Part shown: in pieces, positions 1 through 5,662 of the stretch
Position numbering within the stretch: position 1 is the first letter of the stretch
How the letters are laid out: every line of letters starts with the position of its first letter
Origin: Veillonellaceae bacterium
GTDB lineage: Bacteria; Bacillota_C; Negativicutes; Veillonellales; Veillonellaceae
Length of the DNA stretch: 8,200 nt
Reading direction: 5' to 3'
NCBI GenBank assembly: GCA_902834965.1
Contig: CADFKY010000040.1
Span: 1-8,200 of the forward strand
Made by a program: the position numbers and the translations under genes
Notes under the pieces: generated by a model
Told to the model about the DNA's origin: nothing
What the model saw: the letters and a program-made list of their open reading frames with translations, nothing else
Databases searched by the model: none

Positions 1-109
1 GGATGATGTCAGCTTCTTTTTCGGAGAAACCGAATTTTTGGAAAGCGTCCATGCTTAATTTTTTCAATGTTTCATAAGGGAATAACACAGTGTTTTTTGC
101 GTCTGCCAT
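1..109 (-). CDS. Malate/L-lactate dehydrogenase (Ldh_2 family), N-terminal fragment
   Basis: Only the first 36 codons are in the window; the gene runs off the left edge. The reverse strand starts at ATG (107-109) behind an AGAGG ribosome site (119-123) and reads MADAKNTVLFPYETLKKLSM, then a DAFQKFGFSEKEAD stretch. A short strand, then 'ETLKKL', then an amphipathic helix ending in 'FGFSEKEADII' is how the Ldh_2 family (malate, L-lactate, ureidoglycolate and sulfolactate dehydrogenases) begins. Members are cytoplasmic NAD(P)-dependent enzymes that interconvert 2-hydroxy acids and 2-oxo acids. The catalytic His and the nucleotide-binding region lie outside the window, so the substrate cannot be told. 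An organism living on lactate and malate, as Veillonella does, would make good use of it. The family call rests on a short N-terminus, so confidence is moderate; that the frame is coding is much surer. Confidence 0.6.
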   Translation of the reverse strand, partial: MADAKNTVLFPYETLKKLSMDAFQKFGFSEKEADII

Positions 110-221
110 CGTTAAAACCTCTTTTCAGAAAATATGTACCTGATATAGTAACTCCAAATTTAGATATCATGAAATTAAGATGATTTCTTATGAGCTCTAT
201 ATCCTCTCAAATGACAATGTC

Positions 222-250
222 AGTATAGCACAGAAAGATGTGAGATTGAA
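222..250 (-). promoter_or_regulatory. Probable promoter of the Ldh_2-family gene
   Basis: On the minus strand an extended -10 element TGCTATACT (222-230; hexamer TATACT at 222-227) lies 17 bases from a weak -35, TTCAAT (245-250). Transcription would start near 215 and give a leader of about 105 bases. A perfect inverted repeat TGACA-A-TGTCA (212-222) lies over the expected start point, where a repressor could block the promoter. The -10 is good and the -35 poor, which is normal for extended -10 promoters. Confidence 0.5.
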
Positions 251-294
251 TAGTCTTACAGTCTGAAACACATTACTAAATACGCATACGTACC

Positions 295-310
295 GGTGAT
301 GTTTGTCACA
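295..310. promoter_or_regulatory. CRP-like palindrome (possible Crp/Fnr-family site)
   Basis: The sequence GGTGA-TGTTTG-TCACA differs from the classic CRP core TGTGA-N6-TCACA at one base, and the inner GTGA/TCAC arms are perfect with the correct six-base spacing. Its centre (302.5) is about 88 bases upstream of the predicted start of the minus-strand dehydrogenase transcript, within the range where class I CRP sites work. One match in an intergenic region this long can arise by chance, and the host's regulator and its specificity are unknown. Confidence 0.3.
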
Positions 311-607
311 TATTCCTAGGGCAGTTACTGAAACAACTGATTATACCTAAAACTATATGGTTATGACTTTTAGTTATGATTGCATATTTTTTTTATAGAT
401 TTGCAGTATTTTTATAGAGCTTATTAGTATATCTGTTTAGGCTTTGAGTAAGAATGAGAATGGATAAATATCGATAAAACTTGAAATGTTCAGTATTATA
501 TATAAAAAATATTGATGAGTATATTAACGTATTGTGATAACTGAATGCATTGTTATGCAATATATGCAGTATTCTTAATCTTTACAAAGTTAGAAAATGT
601 ATTAAAG

Positions 608-640
608 GTTACACTTATACAAAGGATGCTGTAATATAAT
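608..640 (+). promoter_or_regulatory. Possible promoter of the molybdopterin oxidoreductase gene
   Basis: A perfect TATAAT (635-640) overlaps TAATAT (632-637). The only -35-like hexamer nearby is GTTACA (608-613), 18 bases from TAATAT but 21 from TATAAT, so the exact boxes are uncertain. Arms AGGATG (623-628) and CATCCT (650-655) bracket the -10 symmetrically and could be an operator. The start would be near 645-650, leaving a 40-base leader. Confidence 0.35.
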
Positions 641-689
641 ATAAATATACATCCTATAGTTTATATAATTTATAAGCGAGGTGCTTATT

Positions 690-2696
690 TTGAAAGAATA
701 CAAATCAGTATGTCCATATGACTGTCCAGATGCATGTGGGCTCATCGTATCTGTAGAGAACAATAGAGTAGTATCTGTTCGTGGTAACAAAGATCATGCT
801 TTTACCAGAGGCACATTATGCCCTAAGATGGCGCATTATGAACGAGTGGTTCATTCTCCGTTGCGTTTACAGTACCCAATGAAACGAATTGGTAAAAAGG
901 GGGGGGGAGAAGATCAATATGTGCGTATCAGCTGGGATGAAGCATTAGATACTATCGTTAATAATTTTAAAGACACCATTAGTACTTATGGTAGTGAAAG
1001 TATCTTACGTTACTCCTATGCAGGCACTATGGGTGTTATTCAAAGTCCAGCAGCAGATTACTTTTTCCGCCGTATTGGGGCGACAGATCAAGACCGTGGT
1101 ATTTGCTCTCCCGCTAAGCAGGCCGGTTTCCGCGCTGTTTATGGAGATACATTAGCTATTAAACCGCAAGAGGCACAACATAGTGATTTAATTGTTTTGT
1201 GGGGCATTAATGCGACTGCTACCGATGTTCATATCTTACATGATGTAAACGTGGCCAAAAAGAATGGTGCTCGTGTTTGGATTATAGATACCCATAAAAC
1301 CTATACCTTTAATCAAGCTCATGAACATATTTACGTAAAATCTGGCAGTGATGGTGCTTTAGCATTAGGCATGCTTCATATTATCCATCGAGATGGATTA
1401 GCAGATATAGATTTTATTAAGAAACATGTTCAAGGTTATGATGAGCTTGTAAATGATGTGTTGCTTGATTTTACACCTGAAAAAGCATCTGAGCTTTGTG
1501 GCGTTTCCGTAGAGCGTATGACCGAGTTTGCTCATGCATACGCTAACGCTAAGGCTCCATTTATACGTCTTGGCAGTGGATTGTCACGCTATGGAAATGG
1601 TGCCATGAGTTGTCGTGCCATTAATGCATTACCTGCTGTAGTTGGCGCTTGGCAACACCTAGGAGGTGGTTTGCTATCGAGTGCCAGCGGCAGTAAGTTT
1701 GTTGGCAAAGAAGTGATGCAGCAGGCTCATGTTGCTGCACCAGCTAAGCGTTTGATGCCTATGATTAAACTTGGTAAAATGCTTACAAATCCATCAGGTA
1801 CAGCAGTTCATAGCCTTTATGTGTTCTCTAGTAACCCTGCTATAACAGCGCCTGATCAAAATGTAGTACGAAACGGTTTGATGAGAGATGATTTGTTTAC
1901 AGTTGTTCATGAACGATTCTTTACCGACACATGTAAATATGCGGATATTATTTTACCGGCCACTACATCTGTAGAACATGATGATATATATAACTCTTAT
2001 GGGCACTATACCATCGGAACTGGCTATAAATTAATCGATCCTGTTGGTGAATCTAGATCCAATTGGCAAGTGATTTCTGAGTTAGCTAAACGAATGGGGC
2101 TTCAAGATGAATTCTTTAACCTTAGTGAACGGGAGCTAATAGAACAAATTGTTCGTACATCTAGTCGTATATCTGAGGTCGATCAAGATGTAATCTTACA
2201 AGGTGAACCTGTAGAGATGACATTGCCTGAAAATTACAAATTAGATTTTAAAACGCCATCTGGAAAGATTGAATTATATAATCCGCATGATGTGGAACCA
2301 TTAATTCGTTATTTGCCACCATATGGAGATAATGCACCGTTCTGGCTCATCATAGGTAATGATATTCGTATTTTAGATTCTAGCTTCTGTGAACTTGAGT
2401 TTGATGATCCTGAGCTTATGAAACTACGTATCAACCCTGAAGATGCAAAGGTATATAACATTAATGATGGGGATGAAGTAGAAATCTATAATGATCGTGG
2501 TAGCGTAAAAATTAGAGCTTACTATGATGAAGAGGTACAACGAGGTACATTAGTAACACTTGGCGTGTGGTGGCAATCACAATCTAGTGATCCTAATGTA
2601 GGTATTAATGTACTTACAGCAGATAGACCTACGGATCAAGGTTGGGGTAGCACATTCTATGATGTGCAAGTTCACATTAAAAAGGCGGATGTTTAA
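690..2696 (+). CDS. Molybdopterin-dependent oxidoreductase with N-terminal [4Fe-4S] domain, function unknown
   Basis: A 668-residue member of the DMSO reductase/formate dehydrogenase superfamily. The TTG at 690 is chosen because GAGGTG (678-683) lies six bases upstream; an in-frame GTG at 681 overlaps that site. The [4Fe-4S] domain has Cys8, 12, 16 and 44 (CPYDCPDAC and later LCPK). Cys139 in GICSPAKQAG stands where the molybdenum or tungsten ligand sits; it is an ordinary TGC codon, not selenocysteine. Cofactor-binding stretches include WGIN (171-174) and SGSDGALALG (218-227). The last 115 or so residues form the molydop-binding barrel, ending in NVLTADRPTDQGWGSTFYD. No Tat signal precedes the cluster domain, so it should be cytoplasmic. 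No iron-sulfur, flavin or membrane partner gene is adjacent, so redox partner and substrate are unknown; it resembles the uncharacterised single-subunit 'BisC-like' proteins. A run of nine G (899-907) lies early in the gene. No terminator follows. Confidence 0.9.
   Translation: MKEYKSVCPYDCPDACGLIVSVENNRVVSVRGNKDHAFTRGTLCPKMAHYERVVHSPLRLQYPMKRIGKKGGGEDQYVRISWDEALDTIVNNFKDTISTYGSESILRYSYAGTMGVIQSPAADYFFRRIGATDQDRGICSPAKQAGFRAVYGDTLAIKPQEAQHSDLIVLWGINATATDVHILHDVNVAKKNGARVWIIDTHKTYTFNQAHEHIYVKSGSDGALALGMLHIIHRDGLADIDFIKKHVQGYDELVNDVLLDFTPEKASELCGVSVERMTEFAHAYANAKAPFIRLGSGLSRYGNGAMSCRAINALPAVVGAWQHLGGGLLSSASGSKFVGKEVMQQAHVAAPAKRLMPMIKLGKMLTNPSGTAVHSLYVFSSNPAITAPDQNVVRNGLMRDDLFTVVHERFFTDTCKYADIILPATTSVEHDDIYNSYGHYTIGTGYKLIDPVGESRSNWQVISELAKRMGLQDEFFNLSERELIEQIVRTSSRISEVDQDVILQGEPVEMTLPENYKLDFKTPSGKIELYNPHDVEPLIRYLPPYGDNAPFWLIIGNDIRILDSSFCELEFDDPELMKLRINPEDAKVYNINDGDEVEIYNDRGSVKIRAYYDEEVQRGTLVTLGVWWQSQSSDPNVGINVLTADRPTDQGWGSTFYDVQVHIKKADV
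899..907 (+). repeat. G9 homopolymer tract inside the molybdopterin oxidoreductase gene
   Basis: Nine consecutive G preceded by five A (894-898), encoding Lys-Lys-Gly-Gly-Gly at residues 69-73. Gaining one G brings a TGA (938-940) into frame and losing one brings a TAG (946-948), so either slip truncates the protein at about 80 to 85 residues, after the iron-sulfur Cys residues but before the metal-ligand Cys139. Confidence 0.85.
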
Positions 2697-2753
2697 TTTC
2701 CTTTACTTATAGGAATAATATTATGCTGATATATCATAACAAGGATATTTTTA

Positions 2754-2783
2754 TTGCATACATATCCTCATTAGGATTATAAT
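2754..2783 (+). promoter_or_regulatory. Promoter of brnQ with an overlapping inverted repeat
   Basis: TTGCAT (2754-2759), 18 bases and a perfect TATAAT (2778-2783) form a convincing sigma-70 type promoter, starting near 2790 and giving a leader of about 35 bases. A seven-base inverted repeat, AGGATAT (2742-2748) and ATATCCT (2762-2768), brackets the -35 hexamer, and a third AGGAT lies just before the -10 (2773-2777). This arrangement would suit a repressor responding to amino acid supply; that part is inference. Confidence 0.6.
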
Positions 2784-2825
2784 AGTAATATTATTTTTAT
2801 ATATAACCTGAAGGGGGTTACGTTT

Positions 2826-4157
2826 ATGAATGGTAATGATAAATTATCTGCCCGTGCCTATTGGGCTATAGGCATGATGTTATTCGCCCTATTCTTTGGG
2901 GCAGGGAACTTGATCTTCCCAGCGGCCTTAGGTCAACATTCTGGTGATAACGTAGGTTGGGCTTTGCTCGGCTTCGTATTAACAGGTGTAGGCCTTCCAC
3001 TATTAGGTGTTGCAGCGATGGGGTACTCCTCCTGTAAAGATGTTGAAGAACTTGCGAGCCGTGTTCATCCGATTTATGGCTTGTTGTACACAATTTCTCT
3101 TTACTTGAGTATCGGTCCAATGTTTGCGACGCCACGTACTGGTACTGTAGCTTATGAAATTGCAATTAAACCTTTCACAGAAGGTTTAAGCATGAATATG
3201 GAACCAATTTTCTTGGCATTATTCTTTGGTGTTTCTTTGTGGTTATCCATTAGTCCACAAAAGCTTGTTAATCGTATCGGTAATATTTTGACACCAGCAT
3301 TACTACTTGTAATTCTGTTGTTAATTATTAAATCCTTTATGACTCCGCTAGGCGGCTATGCAGTGCCACAACCAGCTTATGGTGATGCACCTACAGCTGT
3401 GTTGCAAGGTTTCTTGGACGGCTATAATACGATGGATGCGTTGGCTTCCGTAGTATTTGCTATTCTTGTAATCGACTTTGTACGTCTTAGCGGCGCTACA
3501 TCTCGTGCGGTTATTACAAAAACAGTAATGGAAGTAGGCGCTATTGCTGTAGGTCTTCTCGGTATTGTTTATGTATTTATCGCTAACATTGGTGCTACTA
3601 GTGTTGAACGCTTTGGTTTGTTTGATACAGGTGCTCCTGTGTTGTCCGTAAGTGCTAACTACTTGTTCGGTGAATTCGGTCAAATTATCTTGGCTATCAT
3701 CGTTCTTCTAGCTTGCTTGTCTACAAGTATCGGTCTTATCACTTCTTGTGGTACGTACTTCCACAAGTTGACACCGAAGATTAGCTATAAATTATATGTA
3801 GTAATCTTCTCCGTAGCAGCATTTGGTCTTAGCATGTTCGGTTTGAAAACAATCATCAGTGCAGCGATTCCAGTGTTGATGCTCTTGTATCCGTTAACGA
3901 TTGTAATCATCTTGTTGGCACTTCTTCATAATGTGTTCGGTGGTCGTCGTTGCGTATACGCATGGACAATGGCTTTCACAATGATCTCTGCTCTTATGAC
4001 TGGTCTTGAAACGGCAGGTATTGCACCTGCTGCATTGGAACAGCTCTTTACTCAATACATTCCATTCCAGGCTGCTGGGATGGGCTGGGTGAGCTTTGCG
4101 GTATTAGGCTTTGTTGTAGGTCTTATCCATAAAGGTCTTGTGTCCGAAAATAAATAA
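2826..4157 (+). CDS. brnQ: Branched-chain amino acid carrier BrnQ (LIVCS family)
   Basis: A 443-residue integral membrane protein, the usual length for BrnQ, which imports leucine, isoleucine and valine across the inner membrane with sodium (or protons). The family's opening is clear: a short cytoplasmic tail, then YWAIGMMLFALFFGAGNLIF-PAALG (residues 13-37), the conserved first helix with the FGAGNLIFP signature. About twelve hydrophobic segments follow to the C-terminus, broken by short polar loops. YSSCKDVEELASRVHP (67-82) and GPMFATPRTGTVAYEIA (97-113) are also typical. The ATG at 2826 follows AAGGGGG (2811-2817) by eight bases. The gene has its own promoter (2754-2783) and a strong terminator right after the stop, so it is probably monocistronic. 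Its codon use is even and C-ending in places, suggesting good expression. Transporter and substrate class are sure; the individual preference among the three amino acids is not visible. Confidence 0.95.
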   Translation: MNGNDKLSARAYWAIGMMLFALFFGAGNLIFPAALGQHSGDNVGWALLGFVLTGVGLPLLGVAAMGYSSCKDVEELASRVHPIYGLLYTISLYLSIGPMFATPRTGTVAYEIAIKPFTEGLSMNMEPIFLALFFGVSLWLSISPQKLVNRIGNILTPALLLVILLLIIKSFMTPLGGYAVPQPAYGDAPTAVLQGFLDGYNTMDALASVVFAILVIDFVRLSGATSRAVITKTVMEVGAIAVGLLGIVYVFIANIGATSVERFGLFDTGAPVLSVSANYLFGEFGQIILAIIVLLACLSTSIGLITSCGTYFHKLTPKISYKLYVVIFSVAAFGLSMFGLKTIISAAIPVLMLLYPLTIVIILLALLHNVFGGRRCVYAWTMAFTMISALMTGLETAGIAPAALEQLFTQYIPFQAAGMGWVSFAVLGFVVGLIHKGLVSENK

Positions 4158-4164
4158 TAGCATT

Positions 4165-4209
4165 AAAGGTTCTATACTTTCGTTTTGGGTGAAAGTATAG
4201 AACCTTTTT
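4165..4209 (+). terminator. Strong intrinsic terminator after brnQ
   Basis: A perfect 17-base-pair stem (arms 4165-4181 and 4191-4207) with a nine-base loop runs into five T (4205-4209), eight bases past the brnQ stop codon. It ends the brnQ transcript and isolates it from the dehydrogenase operon. The A-run on the 5' side is only three long, so it should act mainly on the plus strand. Confidence 0.95.
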
Positions 4210-4234
4210 GTATCTTAAGGGTTGTCATATAAAA

Positions 4235-4263
4235 TTGATTTTGTGAGTAGAAGTTTCTATAAT
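4235..4263 (+). promoter_or_regulatory. Promoter of the dehydrogenase-DUF1653-HAD operon
   Basis: TTGATT (4235-4240), exactly 17 bases and a perfect TATAAT (4258-4263) predict a start near 4270, 30 bases before the ATG at 4300. The promoter lies inside the longest possible reading frame, which is one reason to reject the in-frame TTG at 4222 as the start. Confidence 0.7.
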
Positions 4264-4278
4264 AAGAATATAGATAAT

Positions 4279-4294
4279 GAAGGAAGGAAGGAAG
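4279..4294 (+). repeat. Four tandem GAAG units forming the dehydrogenase ribosome binding site
   Basis: GAAG is repeated four times without a break and ends five bases before the ATG at 4300. The AAGGA units inside it are the only Shine-Dalgarno-like sequence for the gene and so decide its start. Because the tract is a tetranucleotide repeat, gaining or losing a unit would change the choice of pairing registers without shifting the reading frame. Confidence 0.8.
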
Positions 4295-4299
4295 ATTTT

Positions 4300-5373
4300 A
4301 TGCGTAGTACTCATTGTTTACCTAGTTATAGTTTTGGCGGTCATGAGGTGTTCGATGCTATTCCCAAATTTACAAAATTATATGGTAAGTCTGTAGCTAT
4401 CATCGGTGGTGAGACAGCTCTTTCTAAAGCTTTGCCACACATTCGTCCAGTGCTTGATAAAGCAGGGATTAAAGTGCTAGATATTATTCACTTTGGTGGA
4501 GAGTGTACTTTCGCTCGAGGTAAGGAAATTGCACAAATGGCTTCTGTAAAAGATGCGGACTTTATGTTTGCGGTTGGTGGCGGTAAGGCCATGGATACGG
4601 TAAAAGTAGTAGCTCTAGAGTTAGATGATAAACCATTCTTTACAATTCCGACCATTGCCTCTACTTGTGCTGCAACGTCAGAAGTCGCAGCTGTATACAC
4701 TGCAGAGCATACTTTTGATGACGTAGCCTTTGTAAATCATCCTCCTGTGCACTGCTTTATTGATGCTGATATTCTCGTAGAAGCACCAAGCCGTTACTTG
4801 TGGGCGGGAATGGGAGATACTATTGCAAAACACTATGAAACTCATCTTTCTGCTCGCAATCGTGAGCAAGATTATAATACTCAGTTAGGCCTTACTCTAG
4901 CTTCTATGTGTAGTGAACCAATTTTAGCACATGGTATACAAGCCTATAAAGACAGTCAAGCTAAAAAACGTAGTGATGCATTTGATACCATTGCTATGAC
5001 TGTTATCTTTACTACCGGTATTGTATCGGGTTGTGTTCCTATGGCATATAATAGTAATATGGCTCATGCTGTATGTTATGGCTGTGTTACTAATAAAGAA
5101 ACAGAAGAAAACCATTTGCATGGTGAAATGGTAGCATATGGCTTACTTATTTTGTTAACCGTTGACCAACAAATGGATGAATTACAACGGTGGTTGCCAA
5201 TATACCGCGAATTAGGTTGGCCTACTAAACTTTCACAGTTAGGTCTTACTGCATCGCATATTCCTCAAATTGTTGAAAAGGCTACATCTGTTCATGATAT
5301 TGATGTATCTCCGTACAAAATTACTGCAGATATGTTGACTAAGGCTATTCAATATATGGAATCTCTTGATTAA
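4300..5373 (+). CDS. Iron-containing (GldA/HcxA-like) alcohol dehydrogenase family protein
   Basis: A 357-residue cytoplasmic NAD(P)-dependent dehydrogenase of the glycerol dehydrogenase branch of the group III metal-dependent alcohol dehydrogenases. The ATG at 4300 is preferred over an in-frame TTG at 4222 because the GAAG-repeat ribosome site and a good promoter lie between them. The nucleotide-binding signature is VGGGKAMDTVK (92-102). The three metal ligands are all present: Asp173 (GMGDTIAKHYE), His256 (MAHAVCYG) and His274 (HLHGEM), matching the zinc ligands known in Geobacillus GldA. The motif IPTIAST-CAATS puts Cys123 where GldA has the Asp that contacts glycerol, so glycerol is unlikely to be the substrate. 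As I recall it, E. coli HcxA (YbdH), which reduces 2-oxo acids such as 2-oxoglutarate and oxaloacetate, has a similar 'TCAA' motif, making a hydroxycarboxylate dehydrogenase the best guess. It probably heads an operon with the next two genes. Confidence 0.88.
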   Translation: MRSTHCLPSYSFGGHEVFDAIPKFTKLYGKSVAIIGGETALSKALPHIRPVLDKAGIKVLDIIHFGGECTFARGKEIAQMASVKDADFMFAVGGGKAMDTVKVVALELDDKPFFTIPTIASTCAATSEVAAVYTAEHTFDDVAFVNHPPVHCFIDADILVEAPSRYLWAGMGDTIAKHYETHLSARNREQDYNTQLGLTLASMCSEPILAHGIQAYKDSQAKKRSDAFDTIAMTVIFTTGIVSGCVPMAYNSNMAHAVCYGCVTNKETEENHLHGEMVAYGLLILLTVDQQMDELQRWLPIYRELGWPTKLSQLGLTASHIPQIVEKATSVHDIDVSPYKITADMLTKAIQYMESLD

Positions 5374-5417
5374 TATAATTTGTAACCGTTTGTGTATGTT
5401 ATGTGATGAGGTTATAA

Positions 5418-5654
5418 ATGCGAAAAATTGTAAAGGGTGGCTTATATCGTCATTTTAAAGGCATGTACTATTATGTGTTAGATGTTGCAACTCATTCGGA
5501 AACGAGTGAACAGTTCGTAGTGTATCAAAAATTATATGATCAACGTGACTTATATGTACGACCACTAGATATGTTTTTGAGTGATGTGGATCAAGAAAAA
5601 TATCCTGATGTAGAGCAGAAAGAGCGATTTAAGTTAATGAGCGGACGTGATTAG
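5418..5654 (+). CDS. DUF1653 domain protein
   Basis: A 78-residue protein that is almost entirely one DUF1653 domain. The family pattern is easy to read: GGLYRHFKGMYYYVLDVATH (7-26), then SETSEQFVVYQKLYD (27-41) and LYVRPLDMFLSDVD (45-58). The function of the family is unknown; the small, aromatic-rich beta fold has been likened to other small beta-barrel domains, but no activity is established. There is no signal peptide or membrane segment, so it should be cytoplasmic. The ATG follows GATGAGG (5405-5411) by six bases. It lies 44 bases after the dehydrogenase with no terminator between them, and its TAG stop is part of the next gene's ribosome site, so the three are probably co-transcribed. 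Family assignment is confident; role is not. Confidence 0.88.
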   Translation: MRKIVKGGLYRHFKGMYYYVLDVATHSETSEQFVVYQKLYDQRDLYVRPLDMFLSDVDQEKYPDVEQKERFKLMSGRD

Positions 5655-5662
5655 GAGGGCCT

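Larger units (their letters stand above)
110..689. other. 580-base divergent intergenic region
   Basis: This is very AT-rich and has no credible gene on either strand; the open frames are a few codons long or lack a ribosome site. It separates two divergent genes and so must carry both promoters. Visible elements, left to right: an extended -10 box for the minus-strand gene with a TGACA-A-TGTCA palindrome over its start point; a CRP-like palindrome (295-310); a CAGTT/AACTG inverted repeat (322-326 and 335-339); a GTTATGA direct repeat 13 bases apart (360-366 and 373-379); two imperfect copies of a TGCA-plus-T-run-plus-ATAGA segment (381-400 and 402-418); three ATGCA/TGCAT units (546-568); and a TATAAT box between AGGATG and CATCCT arms (623-655). 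The length leaves room for a small RNA, but I see no hairpin followed by a T-run to mark one. Confidence 0.7.

Noticed and set aside
681..689. GTG at 681 as start of the molybdopterin oxidoreductase
   Set aside because: This codon is part of the GAGGTG ribosome site that is ideally spaced for the TTG at 690; no other ribosome site lies upstream.
110..689. Riboswitch or small RNA in the long intergenic region
   Set aside because: I could not find a conserved riboswitch core or a GC-rich stem with a T-run; the length alone is not evidence.
602..790. 62-codon minus-strand frame spanning the start of the molybdoenzyme gene
   Set aside because: It overlaps the real gene and its promoter, has no ribosome site and a composition typical of translated AT-rich intergenic DNA.
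1104..1106. Selenocysteine at the metal-ligand position of the molybdoenzyme
   Set aside because: The codon is TGC (Cys), with no in-frame TGA, so no selenocysteine is used here.
2721..2739. TGATATATCA palindrome with TTATG/CATAA flanks after the molybdoenzyme gene as a terminator
   Set aside because: The possible stem is A/T only, the outer arms do not line up with the inner palindrome, and no T-run follows.
2866..3165. 99-codon open frame on the minus strand
   Set aside because: Antisense shadow within the well-supported brnQ gene, with no promoter or ribosome site of its own.
3348..3683. 111-codon open frame on the minus strand
   Set aside because: It lies wholly inside brnQ, has no ribosome site, and its translation is low-complexity and resembles no family; it is a shadow of the coding strand.
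4222..4299. TTG at 4222 as start of the dehydrogenase, adding 26 residues
   Set aside because: The stretch contains a good promoter and the ribosome site for the ATG at 4300, the extra residues look non-coding, and the shorter form aligns residue for residue with GldA metal ligands.
5374..5379. TATAAT directly after the dehydrogenase stop codon as a promoter for the DUF1653 gene
   Set aside because: No -35 hexamer is present at 16 to 18 bases and there is no TG extension; the 44-base gap without a terminator fits co-transcription better.
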